NCBI GenBank assembly: GCA_900555005.1
Contig: USJM01000005.1
Location: 1-22,640, forward strand
Reading direction: 5' to 3'
From: an uncultured Lachnospiraceae bacterium
Lineage (GTDB): Bacteria > Bacillota_A > Clostridia > Lachnospirales > Lachnospiraceae
DNA length: 22,640 nt
The notes beneath the pieces were generated by a model. The model was not told the DNA's origin, ran no database searches, and was given only the letters and a program-made list of their open reading frames with translations. Shown here piece after piece: positions 1-7,018 of the stretch. The translations under genes were made by a program, and so were the position numbers. Position 1 is the first letter of the stretch, and every line of letters begins with the position of its first letter.

Positions 1-585
1 AACCCGGATCTGGTGATGCCGCCCGGTATGGAGATGAATTTCAAGGAGTGCCCGTCCTTCCCATGTCGTATCTGACGGCCAGATCTTCAGTGTGCGGAAG
101 GTCAGCTCCGACCATTTCGCATCCTTTGACGGATTCGGCACGATCTCTGTGGTATTTCTGGCAAAGTTTCTTTTCAGATAATTCTGAAGAACCGTCACAG
201 AGTGCTCCGAACGCTTCACCTTGTCACAGGAAGCGCGGTCCTTCAGCAGCACGACAGCCTGGTAGACCTTGCGCATATCCGTATATGCGCCCTCCCCCGT
301 CTGTGTCTTATTTGCATTCGCCTTTGCCTGAACCTGACGGCTCAGTTCACTGGCCGCCTGAGGTGTCTTCGCGAAAACGACAAGTCCCTCGACGGGCTGG
401 TCAAGCCTGTGGACGATTCCAAGATAGGGTTCCTCCGCACCCGGCGCAGCCTGTCCTTTTTCGGCGCAAAGATAGTTTTTCAGAATCGAAATAAGATCCT
501 TCCGGGAAGCTGTCCCCGCCTGAACCGGAAGACCGGATTCTTTGTTCACGACAATGATGTCATCGTCCTCATACAATATTTCCAT
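1..585 (-). CDS. RluA-family pseudouridine synthase, N-terminal part (cut by window edge)
   Basis: The - strand is open from an ATG at 585 to base 1, giving 195 residues with no stop; the C-terminal part lies outside the window. The protein begins MEILYEDDDIIVVNKESGLP, typical of the RluA catalytic domain. It has the HRLDQPVEGLVVFAKT block containing the catalytic Asp, and ends in HLHTGRHHQIRV, the conserved substrate-binding segment. Family members convert uridine to pseudouridine in 23S rRNA or tRNA; the specific target cannot be told from this fragment. No S4 domain precedes the catalytic domain if the ATG at 585 is right. The frame stays open upstream without an obvious better start, and the ribosome binding site is weak (AGCAGG). 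It follows the metK terminator, so it probably has its own promoter or relies on readthrough. Confidence 0.9.
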   Translation of the reverse strand, partial: MEILYEDDDIIVVNKESGLPVQAGTASRKDLISILKNYLCAEKGQAAPGAEEPYLGIVHRLDQPVEGLVVFAKTPQAASELSRQVQAKANANKTQTGEGAYTDMRKVYQAVVLLKDRASCDKVKRSEHSVTVLQNYLKRNFARNTTEIVPNPSKDAKWSELTFRTLKIWPSDTTWEGRALLEIHLHTGRHHQIRV

Positions 586-627
586 AGATACCTGCTTGTA
601 TTTGCCTGCCGTCTGACTGTCTATCCG

Positions 628-660
628 TAAAATGAAAGGGGCCGGACACTGTCCGACCCC
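628..660 (-). terminator. Intrinsic terminator downstream of metK
   Basis: On the - strand a 10-bp stem (arms 651-660 and 638-647, one G-U pair) closes a 3-nt loop. It is followed by a T-rich run (complement of 628-637). It starts 17 bases past the metK stop codon and separates metK from the downstream pseudouridine synthase gene. Confidence 0.88.
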
Positions 661-677
661 TGAATTGTACAGTTCAA

Positions 678-1865
678 TCAGCCGAGATACTTCTTCAGAT
701 CATCGACCTTGTCGAGCTTCTCCCACGGAAGATCCAGATCATCGCGGCCAAAGTGTCCGTACGCAGCGGTCTGCTTGTAGATCGGTCTGCGCAGATCCAG
801 CATCTTGATGATTCCTGCCGGACGAAGATCAAAATTCTCGCGCACGATATCGGTCAGCTTGTCATCTGCAAGTTTACCGGTTCCGAAGGTATCCACCATG
901 ACGGAGGTCGGCTGTGCGACACCGATTGCATAGGACAGCTGAATCTCACACTTGTCTGCAAGGCCTGCGGCCACGATGTTCTTCGCAACATAGCGCGCCG
1001 CATAAGCTGCAGAACGGTCAACCTTCGTGCAGTCCTTCCCGGAGAATGCTCCGCCGCCGTGTCTTGCAGCTCCACCATAGGTGTCGACGATGATCTTGCG
1101 GCCGGTCAGACCGGAATCCCCGTGCGGTCCGCCGACAACGAAGCGGCCGGTCGGATTGATGAAGTACTTGGTGTTCTCATCCACAAGATTCTGCGGAAGA
1201 ATCGGGTCGATGACGTACTTGCGCACATCCTTGTGAATCTGCTCCTGCGTGACATCCGGGTCATGCTGTGTGGAAATGACAACTGCATCGATTCTCGCAA
1301 TCTTGTCATCGTCGTACTCGACCGTAACCTGACTCTTTCCATCCGGACGAAGATACTTCAGGGTTCCATCCTTGCGGACCTTCGTCAGCTGGCGGCAAAG
1401 CTTGTGCGCGGTGGAAATTGCGAACGGCATGTACTCCGGTGTCTCATTGCAGGCATACCCGAACATCATCCCCTGGTCGCCGGCACCGATCTGCTCCAGC
1501 TCATCATCGGTCATCTTGTTCTCTTTGACTTCCAGAGACTTGTTGACGCCCATCGCGATGTCCGGGGACTGCTCATCAATCGCAGTGATGACAGCGCAGG
1601 TGTCTGCGTCAAATCCATACTTGCCTCTTGTGTAACCGATCTCACGAACGGTATCACGGACAATCTTCTGGATATCGACATAAGCCTTCGTCGTGATTTC
1701 ACCCATGACAAACACAACACCTGTCGTGCAGGCGGTCTCGCAGGCAACACGGCTCATCGGGTCCTGTTCCATCAGTGCGTCCAGAATCGCGTCCGAAATC
1801 TGGTCGCACATCTTATCCGGATGTCCCTCAGTGACGGACTCGGAAGTAAAAAGGTGCTTTTCCAT
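678..1865 (-). CDS. metK: S-adenosylmethionine synthetase
   Basis: A 395-residue protein of normal MetK length. It makes S-adenosylmethionine from methionine and ATP, releasing phosphate and pyrophosphate, in the cytoplasm. Visible motifs are TEGHPDK near residue 14 (ATP-binding His and Asp), [12 protein letters not shown] near residue 127, [13 protein letters not shown] in the middle, and GGGAFSGKD followed by KVDRSAAY (methionine/phosphate binding). The C-terminus [10 protein letters not shown] is also typical. The ATG at 1865 follows a purine-rich stretch (AGAAAGAGAG), a modest ribosome binding site. The gene is monocistronic: a SAM-I riboswitch with terminator lies upstream at 2056-2197 and a terminator directly downstream. 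Its product is therefore the ligand that represses it. No anomalies were seen. Confidence 0.98.
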   Translation of the reverse strand: MEKHLFTSESVTEGHPDKMCDQISDAILDALMEQDPMSRVACETACTTGVVFVMGEITTKAYVDIQKIVRDTVREIGYTRGKYGFDADTCAVITAIDEQSPDIAMGVNKSLEVKENKMTDDELEQIGAGDQGMMFGYACNETPEYMPFAISTAHKLCRQLTKVRKDGTLKYLRPDGKSQVTVEYDDDKIARIDAVVISTQHDPDVTQEQIHKDVRKYVIDPILPQNLVDENTKYFINPTGRFVVGGPHGDSGLTGRKIIVDTYGGAARHGGGAFSGKDCTKVDRSAAYAARYVAKNIVAAGLADKCEIQLSYAIGVAQPTSVMVDTFGTGKLADDKLTDIVRENFDLRPAGIIKMLDLRRPIYKQTAAYGHFGRDDLDLPWEKLDKVDDLKKYLG

Positions 1866-2055
1866 CTTGACTCTCTTTCTGATCGACCACTCGATCTGCT
1901 GAATGCTTTGCTTTTCCTTACTCTCCCTAAGGCTGTCCGGACATAGCCGGAAGCACCTCCTGCTTCTGTTCGCGCGCTGCGGCGATCCGCAGCCTGCCTG
2001 AACAATGAGTGAGCGGTCTCACCACGTCCAGGTTCATTGCAGCCGAACATACACA

Positions 2056-2080
2056 GTAAAAAATCCGCCATAGGCGGATC
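2056..2080 (-). terminator. Expression-platform terminator of the SAM riboswitch
   Basis: On the - strand a 7-bp stem (ATCCGCC/GGCGGAT, 2063-2079) with a 3-nt loop is followed at once by six T residues (complement of 2058-2063). It lies 20 nt beyond the end of aptamer helix P1 and 190 nt ahead of metK. This is the arrangement expected for the regulated terminator of an S-box leader. Confidence 0.88.
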
Positions 2081-2099
2081 TGAGTACATGTCAAATCCC

Positions 2100-2197
2100 C
2101 TTATTGTTCGAGTTTCCTCGCTCAGGTTGGCACCTTCCCCGCGGGGGGTTGCCGTGGTTTCTCAGATCCTTTGTATCTCCACCACTCTGAATAAGAG
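2100..2197 (-). promoter_or_regulatory. SAM-I (S-box) riboswitch aptamer in the metK leader
   Basis: Read on the - strand, the segment contains the S-box conserved blocks in order: CTTATTCAGAG-GGTGGAG at the 5' side, GAAACCACGGCAACC in the middle, GGTGCCAACCTGAGCG next, then GGAAACTCGAACAATAAG. Helix P1 is formed by CTTATT (2195-2190) and AATAAG (2105-2100), which are perfectly complementary. In this family SAM binding stabilises P1, frees the terminator (here 2056-2080), and stops transcription. The metK gene 235 nt further on fits this negative feedback. The P1-terminator-metK order is seen directly; the mechanism is family knowledge. Confidence 0.95.
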
Positions 2198-2233
2198 AAA
2201 AGCAAAATCTGTATGGTTGTTGATACGACACAG

Positions 2234-2262
2234 AATGTACATGAAAATAAAATTTCCGTCAA
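2234..2262 (-). promoter_or_regulatory. Candidate promoter for the metK leader
   Basis: On the - strand TTGACG (2262-2257) is separated by 17 bases from TACATT (2239-2234). This would place the start roughly 30 nt before the riboswitch. The -35 element lies inside the stem of the upstream cdaR terminator. The -10 match is only moderate, so this is tentative. Confidence 0.35.
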
Positions 2263-2286
2263 GGATTTCACTCTCCCTGACGGAAA
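2243..2286 (-). terminator. Intrinsic terminator downstream of the CdaR-family gene
   Basis: A 13-bp stem on the - strand (2274-2286 pairs with 2253-2265, one G-T pair) closes an 8-nt loop. It is followed by TTTTATTTT (complement of 2244-2252). It ends the transcript that begins with the regulator gene 120 bases upstream and insulates it from metK. Confidence 0.9.
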
Positions 2287-2408
2287 CAGATCAAAATGTG
2301 TGTCCGATGCAGATATACACACGCCGGAACCTGTCGTTCTGCGATGCATTCCGCATTCCCTTCCCTCATGCGGATCCGAAGCCGGCGGCATTCATCTCCA
2401 CATTCACC

Positions 2409-3503
2409 TCAGGAGGCTGTGCTGTCCAGATAATGCAGATAGCTCTCCACCATGAGCGCAATCTTGAAGGTCAGCGCATCATCGAACTTCCGGATGTCAA
2501 GACCCGTGGACTTGTCCAGCTTCTCCAGCCGGTAGACCAGGGTATTGCGGTGGACAAAGAGCTGGCGTGCCGTCTCGGAAACGTTCAGGCTATTGTCAAA
2601 GAACATGTTGATGGTCTGCAGCGTCTCCTCGTCAAATGTATCCGGCTGCTGTTTGGTAAATACCTCTTTGATGAACATCCGGCAGAGACTCTCCGGCAGC
2701 TGATAGATCAGGCGACCAATGCCAAGCTTGTTGTACATGTGAACCCGCTCGGCACTGTAGAAGATTTTTCCTACATTCAGCGCCATCCGGGCTTCCTTGT
2801 ATGAGCGGGAGACCTGGGAAATATCATGGATGATCGTGCCCGCCGCCACACGTACATCCGTCATGGCTTCGGTATTCAGCGTATCCCGGATGGAGTTGGC
2901 TGTCTGCTCGATGTCCTCATAGTTATCGCCGCCTGCCTCAAGCTCCTGCACCAGGATGATGCTCTTTTCGTCGACTTCCGTGATGAAGTGCCCTTCCTCA
3001 TCGGAGAACATGTTCCGCAGAACCTCCATCGACTCGGTATCCTTCTCGTGCCTCGTCTCGATGATAAAGACAACCCGGCTGCGCTCGCTGACAATGTGAA
3101 GCTTCTTCGCGCGGTTGTAGATATCGACCAGAAGCAGGTTGTCCAGAAGAAGATTCTGGATAAAGTTTGACTTGTCAAAGCGTTCCCTGTAAGCCATCAC
3201 CAGATCCTGGAGCTGACTGACACAGATGCGCCCGATCATATGGACATCCTCACCTGCGCCTCTCGCGATCAGGATATATTCTGTCTGATCCTCTTCTCCC
3301 ATGACCTTGAAGAAATGGTGTCCCTGAACTTCCTGACTGTCTGCCGGGGATGAGGCAAACTGTCTGACCGTCGCGGCATCGACATCCTCGCTTCCCTGCG
3401 TAGATGCCGCAACAGACCCATCCGTCCCGCGCACCGAGAAATCAATCTTCGTGATCTCCTTCAGCTTCTCGATCGACGACTTGATAATCTGATTTGAAAT
3501 CAT
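2409..3503 (-). CDS. CdaR/PucR-family transcriptional regulator
   Basis: A 364-residue regulator. The C-terminal 70 residues (about 292-360) form the PucR/CdaR helix-turn-helix. It includes NVSETARQLFVHRNTLVYRL followed by LDIRKFDDALTFKIAL, characteristic of sugar-diacid-type activators. The central part (about 130-280) resembles the GGDEF-like CdaR middle domain, with RSYKEARMALNVGK. The N-terminal part is a likely sensor domain but lacks a motif that names a ligand. The start is supported by AGGGAG five bases ahead of the ATG, and by a good promoter at 3582-3610. The gene lies downstream of the msmK-type ATPase gene but is separated by a terminator, so it is its own unit. A carbohydrate-related role is inferred from family and neighbour; the target genes are not visible. 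Confidence 0.9.
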   Translation of the reverse strand: MISNQIIKSSIEKLKEITKIDFSVRGTDGSVAASTQGSEDVDAATVRQFASSPADSQEVQGHHFFKVMGEEDQTEYILIARGAGEDVHMIGRICVSQLQDLVMAYRERFDKSNFIQNLLLDNLLLVDIYNRAKKLHIVSERSRVVFIIETRHEKDTESMEVLRNMFSDEEGHFITEVDEKSIILVQELEAGGDNYEDIEQTANSIRDTLNTEAMTDVRVAAGTIIHDISQVSRSYKEARMALNVGKIFYSAERVHMYNKLGIGRLIYQLPESLCRMFIKEVFTKQQPDTFDEETLQTINMFFDNSLNVSETARQLFVHRNTLVYRLEKLDKSTGLDIRKFDDALTFKIALMVESYLHYLDSTAS

Positions 3504-3581
3504 AGATATCTCCCTGCTCTAAACCATAGCGCTCTTCTGTATGAATTCAGCCTGACCGGCCATATTTCCACCGTTTCCTCG

Positions 3582-3610
3582 AGTTTACACGGTTTTTTGT
3601 CCTGTTGCAA
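3582..3610 (-). promoter_or_regulatory. Sigma-A-type promoter for the CdaR-family gene
   Basis: On the - strand TTGCAA (3610-3605) and TAAACT (3587-3582) are separated by 17 bases. The predicted start is about 75 bases ahead of the ATG at 3503. No other promoter-like pair of similar quality was seen in 3504-3700. Confidence 0.6.
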
Positions 3611-3705
3611 GCACTGCAGGATTCCCCCGCATCATGATACCCGTCACACGGCGGTCCTGATCCGCAGGATGTCTTCGCACTCATCATTCATGCATACATC
3701 CGTTC

Positions 3706-3739
3706 AAAAAAGGGAGGCTTCCCGGATGGAAAGCCTCCC
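3706..3739 (-). terminator. Intrinsic terminator downstream of the ABC ATPase gene
   Basis: A perfect 9-bp stem on the - strand (AGGGAGGCTT side at 3731-3739, its partner at 3712-3720) with a 10-nt loop is followed by six T residues (complement of 3706-3711). It starts 38 bases past the stop codon of the ATPase gene. Confidence 0.93.
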
Positions 3740-3776
3740 TGCTTTATCAGATATTCAACTCGTCAGGCAGAACCGA

Positions 3777-4880
3777 TCAGTTTGTGATCACCTGCTCGGT
3801 CTCCTTGTCAAATACGTGAATCTTGGAAGTCTCAATACCGAAGGTTACTTCGCTTCCGGTTCTTGCTTCCGTTCTCGGATTGACGCGTGCGGTCATGTTT
3901 GCGCCATTGACGGTGAAGTACAGGAATACTTCTGCGCCCAGCAACTCATAGACCTCGATCTTTGCCTTGATGGTGGAGTCGCACTTTGCGACAAGCTCCG
4001 GATCATCATCCAGGTGCTCCGGACGGATACCAAGGACAACCGTCTTTCCGACATATCCGCCATCCACAACCTTCTTCGCCTTCTCAGCCGGAAGATGAAC
4101 CTTTCCTGCTGCGCCAAGGTCAAGATCGCCGTTCGGAAGAACCTTTGCGTCAAGGAAGTTCATCTGCGGAGATCCGATGAATCCTGCCGTGAACAGGTTC
4201 GCCGGCTTGTTGTACAGGTTCTGCGGTGTATCAACCTGCTGCACAACACCATCCTTCATGACGACGATTCTGGTACCAAGGGTCATAGCCTCTGTCTGGT
4301 CATGTGTGACATAGATGATGGTTGCGCCCAGTCTCTGATGCAGCTTGGAGATCTCGGTTCTCATCTGAACACGAAGCTTTGCATCCAGGTTGGAGAGCGG
4401 CTCATCCATCAGGAAGACCTTCGGGTTACGGACAATTGCACGTCCCATTGCGACACGCTGTCTCTGTCCGCCGGAAAGAGCCTTCGGCTTTCTGTCAAGC
4501 AGCTTCTCCAGGTCAAGGATCTTTGCAGCATCTCTGACCTTTCTGTCGATCTCATCCTTTGGTACCTTTCTCAGCTTCAGAGAGAATGCCATGTTGTCAT
4601 AAACGGTCATATGCGGATACAGAGCATAGCTCTGGAAGACCATTGCGATATCACGATCCTTCGGCTCGACATCATTCATGACCTTGCCGTCGATCTTCAG
4701 CGTACCGGAGGAGATTTCCTCAAGCCCTGCAATCATACGAAGCGTCGTAGACTTTCCGCATCCGGATGGCCCGACGAAGATGATGAACTCCTTGTCGGCG
4801 ATATCAAGATTAAAATCCTTCACAGCCTGGAACCCGTTCGGATAAACCTTGTTGATATGCTCAAGTGATAAGCTTGCCAT
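3777..4880 (-). CDS. ABC transporter ATP-binding protein, MsmK/UgpC/MsmX type
   Basis: A 367-residue sugar-importer ATPase of the MalK/MsmK class, acting at the inner face of the membrane. Motifs in order: Walker A GPSGCGKSTT, Q-loop VFQSYALYPHM, signature LSGGQRQRVAMGRA, Walker B VFLMDEPLSNLDAKLR, switch His in THDQTEA. A C-terminal regulatory OB/TOBE region follows from about residue 235 (LGIRPEHL and onward). The frame could begin at 4919, but the ATG at 4880 is preferred: it has GGGAGG seven bases upstream and begins MASLSLEHINKVYPNG as relatives do. No permease or binding-protein genes are adjacent. In Firmicutes such orphan ATPases (MsmX, MsmK) energise several separate sugar transporters, so a shared role is likely. 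Gene symbol left blank because msmK, msmX and ugpC cannot be separated here. Confidence 0.93.
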   Translation of the reverse strand: MASLSLEHINKVYPNGFQAVKDFNLDIADKEFIIFVGPSGCGKSTTLRMIAGLEEISSGTLKIDGKVMNDVEPKDRDIAMVFQSYALYPHMTVYDNMAFSLKLRKVPKDEIDRKVRDAAKILDLEKLLDRKPKALSGGQRQRVAMGRAIVRNPKVFLMDEPLSNLDAKLRVQMRTEISKLHQRLGATIIYVTHDQTEAMTLGTRIVVMKDGVVQQVDTPQNLYNKPANLFTAGFIGSPQMNFLDAKVLPNGDLDLGAAGKVHLPAEKAKKVVDGGYVGKTVVLGIRPEHLDDDPELVAKCDSTIKAKIEVYELLGAEVFLYFTVNGANMTARVNPRTEARTGSEVTFGIETSKIHVFDKETEQVITN

Positions 4881-4989
4881 AGATAACCTCCCACTTTCTA
4901 TGAGAAAAACACTGATCAATGATTCACCTTGTAATCCCCCCGCTCAGAATACTCCCCAAGCGATGACCCCAGTATATCGCGCCTCAAAT

Positions 4990-4995
4990 ATTATA
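4990..4995 (-). promoter_or_regulatory. Candidate -10 element for the ABC ATPase gene
   Basis: A perfect TATAAT on the - strand lies 110 bases upstream of the ATG at 4880. The -35 region is poor: TTGTGT is present but only 14 bases away. The promoter may therefore need an activator. No cre-like site was recognised nearby. Confidence 0.45.
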
Positions 4996-5067
4996 GCTAT
5001 TGACGAGTAACACAATTTTTCAGCGATGCTGTTGTGCTTCCATCCAAAGATAACAGGCGTTCTTTTT

Positions 5068-5081
5068 ATTCATGTATGAAT
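5068..5081. repeat. Short inverted repeat in the divergent promoter region
   Basis: ATTCAT and ATGAAT form a perfect 6-bp inverted repeat with a 2-base centre. It lies between the leftward ATPase promoter and the rightward exonuclease promoter in the 4881-5249 gap. It abuts a TTGACG at 5081-5086. It could be an operator, but a palindrome this short can occur by chance. Confidence 0.3.
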
Positions 5082-5140
5082 TGACGAAATAGTACCTTAT
5101 TTCATAAACAAAATGACGAATCGCCGCATTTTCATATACA

Positions 5141-5169
5141 TTGCCATCAACTCCACAGTACCGTATACT
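5141..5169 (+). promoter_or_regulatory. Sigma-A-type promoter for the exonuclease gene
   Basis: TTGCCA (5141-5146) and TATACT (5164-5169) are separated by exactly 17 bases. The predicted start is near 5176, giving a leader of about 75 bases before the ATG at 5250. Confidence 0.65.
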
Positions 5170-5249
5170 GTAACAGTCCGGGCTTCTGAACAGGCGTTTT
5201 CCGCAGAATGGCCGGCGTACGAAAAAACGATTACCAGGGAGTTTTTACA

Positions 5250-6236
5250 ATGAACTATATTGTCCTTGATCTTGAATGGAATCAGTGTCCTGCGGGAAAG
5301 CGCAGGGAAGACCCGAAGCTTCCGTTTGAGATCATCGAAATCGGTGCTGTCCGGATGGACGAAAGCTTCTGCAGACAGGATGAATTTCATGAGATCATCC
5401 GCCCTGTCCTGTACAAGACTCTTCATCACTGCACACGCAGCGTCATTCATATGACAGAGGCGGATTTTATCGGAAAGCGCTCATTTCCGGAGGTCTTTCC
5501 CGATTTTCTTGCCTGGTGCGGAGAGGATCCCGTGTTCTGTACATGGGGCCCCGGGGATCTGACAGAGCTCGAGCGGAATGTCTCCTGGCACATTCAGCAG
5601 AAAAATCTTCCTGAAAGCTGGCCGTTCCCGTTTCCCCTTTTCTTCCGTGATGTTCAGAAGATTTTTTCCTATGTGTATGAGGACCACAAGGAGCGGCGAT
5701 CCCTGAAATGGGCTGTCCAGTATCTGAACCTTCCGCAAGATGAGGCCTTCCATGATGCCTTCTCCGATGCTGTCTATACAGCTGAGGTTCTCCGGAAGCT
5801 CCCCCGGCAGACGGTGGAGGAGTACACCTCCATCGATACCTACATCACGCCAAGGTGCCGCAGGGATGAAATCTATGTCAATTACGGCACCTATCGCAAG
5901 TTTATCTCAAGATCATTCAAAAACCGGGATGATGTGATGAAGGATCCTGTCGTGATCTCCACCTGCTGCCCGGTCTGCGCAAGGAAGCTCCGAAGAAAGA
6001 TCCGCTGGTTCTCTGAGAATGGGAAAAATTACCTGTCCGTCGCCATCTGTCCGGAGCACGGGCTTGTGAAGGGAAAGATCAGAATCCGTCAGAACACAGA
6101 CGGCGAATGGTTTGTCATCAAAACCATCCGCCCGATTACGGATGAAGAATATGAAAAAGTACGCCGCAGGAAGGAATCGGTCCAGCAGAAACGGCGGACA
6201 AGACGTGCGGCGCACAGCGCTTTCACACTTCCCTGA
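5250..6236 (+). CDS. DEDDh-type 3'-5' exonuclease domain protein with C-terminal Cys-rich segment
   Basis: A 328-residue protein. Its first 190 residues carry the DnaQ-like exonuclease motifs: ExoI in IVLDLEWNQ (Asp7, Glu9), ExoII in TWGPGDLTELERN (Asp103), and ExoIII in FHDAFSDAV (His168, Asp173). This is a complete DEDDh set, so it should be catalytically active on single-stranded DNA or RNA ends. It resembles the KapD/ERI1-like group. Residues about 240-290 contain CCPVC and, about 40 residues later, CPEHG, which may bind zinc; the tail is very basic. The frame is open from 5208, but the ATG at 5250 is favoured by AGGGAG upstream and by the domain start. It has its own promoter. It is the only gene left of the origin that runs against replication, and its last 14 bases overlap the convergent recombinase-like gene. 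The substrate is unknown. Confidence 0.85.
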   Translation: MNYIVLDLEWNQCPAGKRREDPKLPFEIIEIGAVRMDESFCRQDEFHEIIRPVLYKTLHHCTRSVIHMTEADFIGKRSFPEVFPDFLAWCGEDPVFCTWGPGDLTELERNVSWHIQQKNLPESWPFPFPLFFRDVQKIFSYVYEDHKERRSLKWAVQYLNLPQDEAFHDAFSDAVYTAEVLRKLPRQTVEEYTSIDTYITPRCRRDEIYVNYGTYRKFISRSFKNRDDVMKDPVVISTCCPVCARKLRRKIRWFSENGKNYLSVAICPEHGLVKGKIRIRQNTDGEWFVIKTIRPITDEEYEKVRRRKESVQQKRRTRRAAHSAFTLP

Positions 6237-6960
6237 ATTCGTCCAGAAGTGTGTCGATGGATGAGAGGAGGCTTTCGACCTTTCCGAACCAGACATCCGG
6301 ATTCTTCGGGCTCTGCATTTCCTCCTCGATTTTATACAGTTCATTCCGGATCCGCTCAATATGGTGCATTCCGGATCCGCCTTCATACAGACGGCTGCGG
6401 GCACGCGCATTTTCCTGCGGTGATTTCCGCTGGATGCCAATCTCATGGTTCGGCTGGATGCCAATGAAGCGATATGTCACAGAAGGAGAACTGTGATTCA
6501 TCAGATCCTGAATATAGTAGATGTCTCCTGTCCTTCTGTAATACCGCCAGGCGAATGTTTTCCGCATCGTCGCCGCGCAGAGCTCCGGCTGGCCTGCCTT
6601 GTCTCCAGCCTGTTTCAAAACCCGGTAGGCCTGCTCTCTGGAGAGCGGCTGCGATGTGCGCTTTCCATACCCGCAGATCAGGTACCCTTCCTCGTCTTTT
6701 CCTTTGGTGAAATCATCGATCACCGTCCTCAGATCAGCAGGGATATAAAATGCGCGCTTCACGTCTCGTGTCCCGATCGATGATGTGATGAAGTCTTTTC
6801 CTCTGACATCCCGAACCCTCAGATTCAGGATTTCCTGAAGCTGAAGACCTGTCCCGATCCCTACGAGAAACAGAACCAGATACTTTTGATCGATTTTTTC
6901 CAGTTCACTGCAGATGCGCTGAATTGACACCTCATCCTTGATGGGCGCTACCCATTTCAT
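6223..6960 (-). CDS. Tyrosine-recombinase-fold protein, probably catalytically inactive
   Basis: A 245-residue protein. Residues 1-170 align by eye with the catalytic domain of short Firmicute site-specific integrases: the GTGL segment, LSREQAYRVL, MRKTFAWRYYRRTGD, and QDLMNHSSPSVTYRFIGI. Key residues are altered. Arg I is Gln40 (GLQLQEI instead of GLRxxE/D), the HxxR His is Ala130, and the nucleophilic Tyr position is Phe165. Arg133 and His156 are kept. DNA cleavage is therefore unlikely, while DNA binding remains possible. Residues 175-245 form a charged, probably coiled-coil extension. The start has AAAGGA upstream and lies 49 bases after the carboxypeptidase gene, so it is probably the last gene of the gyr/cell-wall run. 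No att sites or other phage genes were seen. The function is not known. Confidence 0.75.
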   Translation of the reverse strand: MKWVAPIKDEVSIQRICSELEKIDQKYLVLFLVGIGTGLQLQEILNLRVRDVRGKDFITSSIGTRDVKRAFYIPADLRTVIDDFTKGKDEEGYLICGYGKRTSQPLSREQAYRVLKQAGDKAGQPELCAATMRKTFAWRYYRRTGDIYYIQDLMNHSSPSVTYRFIGIQPNHEIGIQRKSPQENARARSRLYEGGSGMHHIERIRNELYKIEEEMQSPKNPDVWFGKVESLLSSIDTLLDEFREV

Positions 6961-6984
6961 TTTCGAATCCTTTCAGAACATAGC

Positions 6985-7018
6985 CTGCTTTTTGTTTACT
7001 GCTTTTTGTTTACTGCTT
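6985..7018. repeat. 14-bp tandem repeat across the dacA-like stop codon
   Basis: The unit CTGCTTTTTGTTTA is present twice in tandem (6985-6998 and 6999-7012), followed by a third partial copy CTGCTT. On the coding strand the first copy contains the TAA stop of the carboxypeptidase gene, and the second places another TAA just after it. It looks like a small slippage duplication. Confidence 0.85.

Noticed and set aside
48..630. + strand ORFs of about 145 residues at the left edge
   Set aside because: They are antisense to the RluA-family gene, have no family features, and are rich in Pro, Ser and Arg as expected for shadow frames.
753..1946. A 397-residue + strand ORF opposite metK
   Set aside because: It lies exactly antisense to a complete MetK and shows no recognisable domain; long shadow ORFs are common in GC-rich conserved genes.
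6223..6960. Integrated phage or genomic island marked by the integrase-like gene
   Set aside because: No att-like repeats, tRNA gene, or other phage or transfer genes are present, the catalytic residues are missing, and the neighbours are housekeeping genes.
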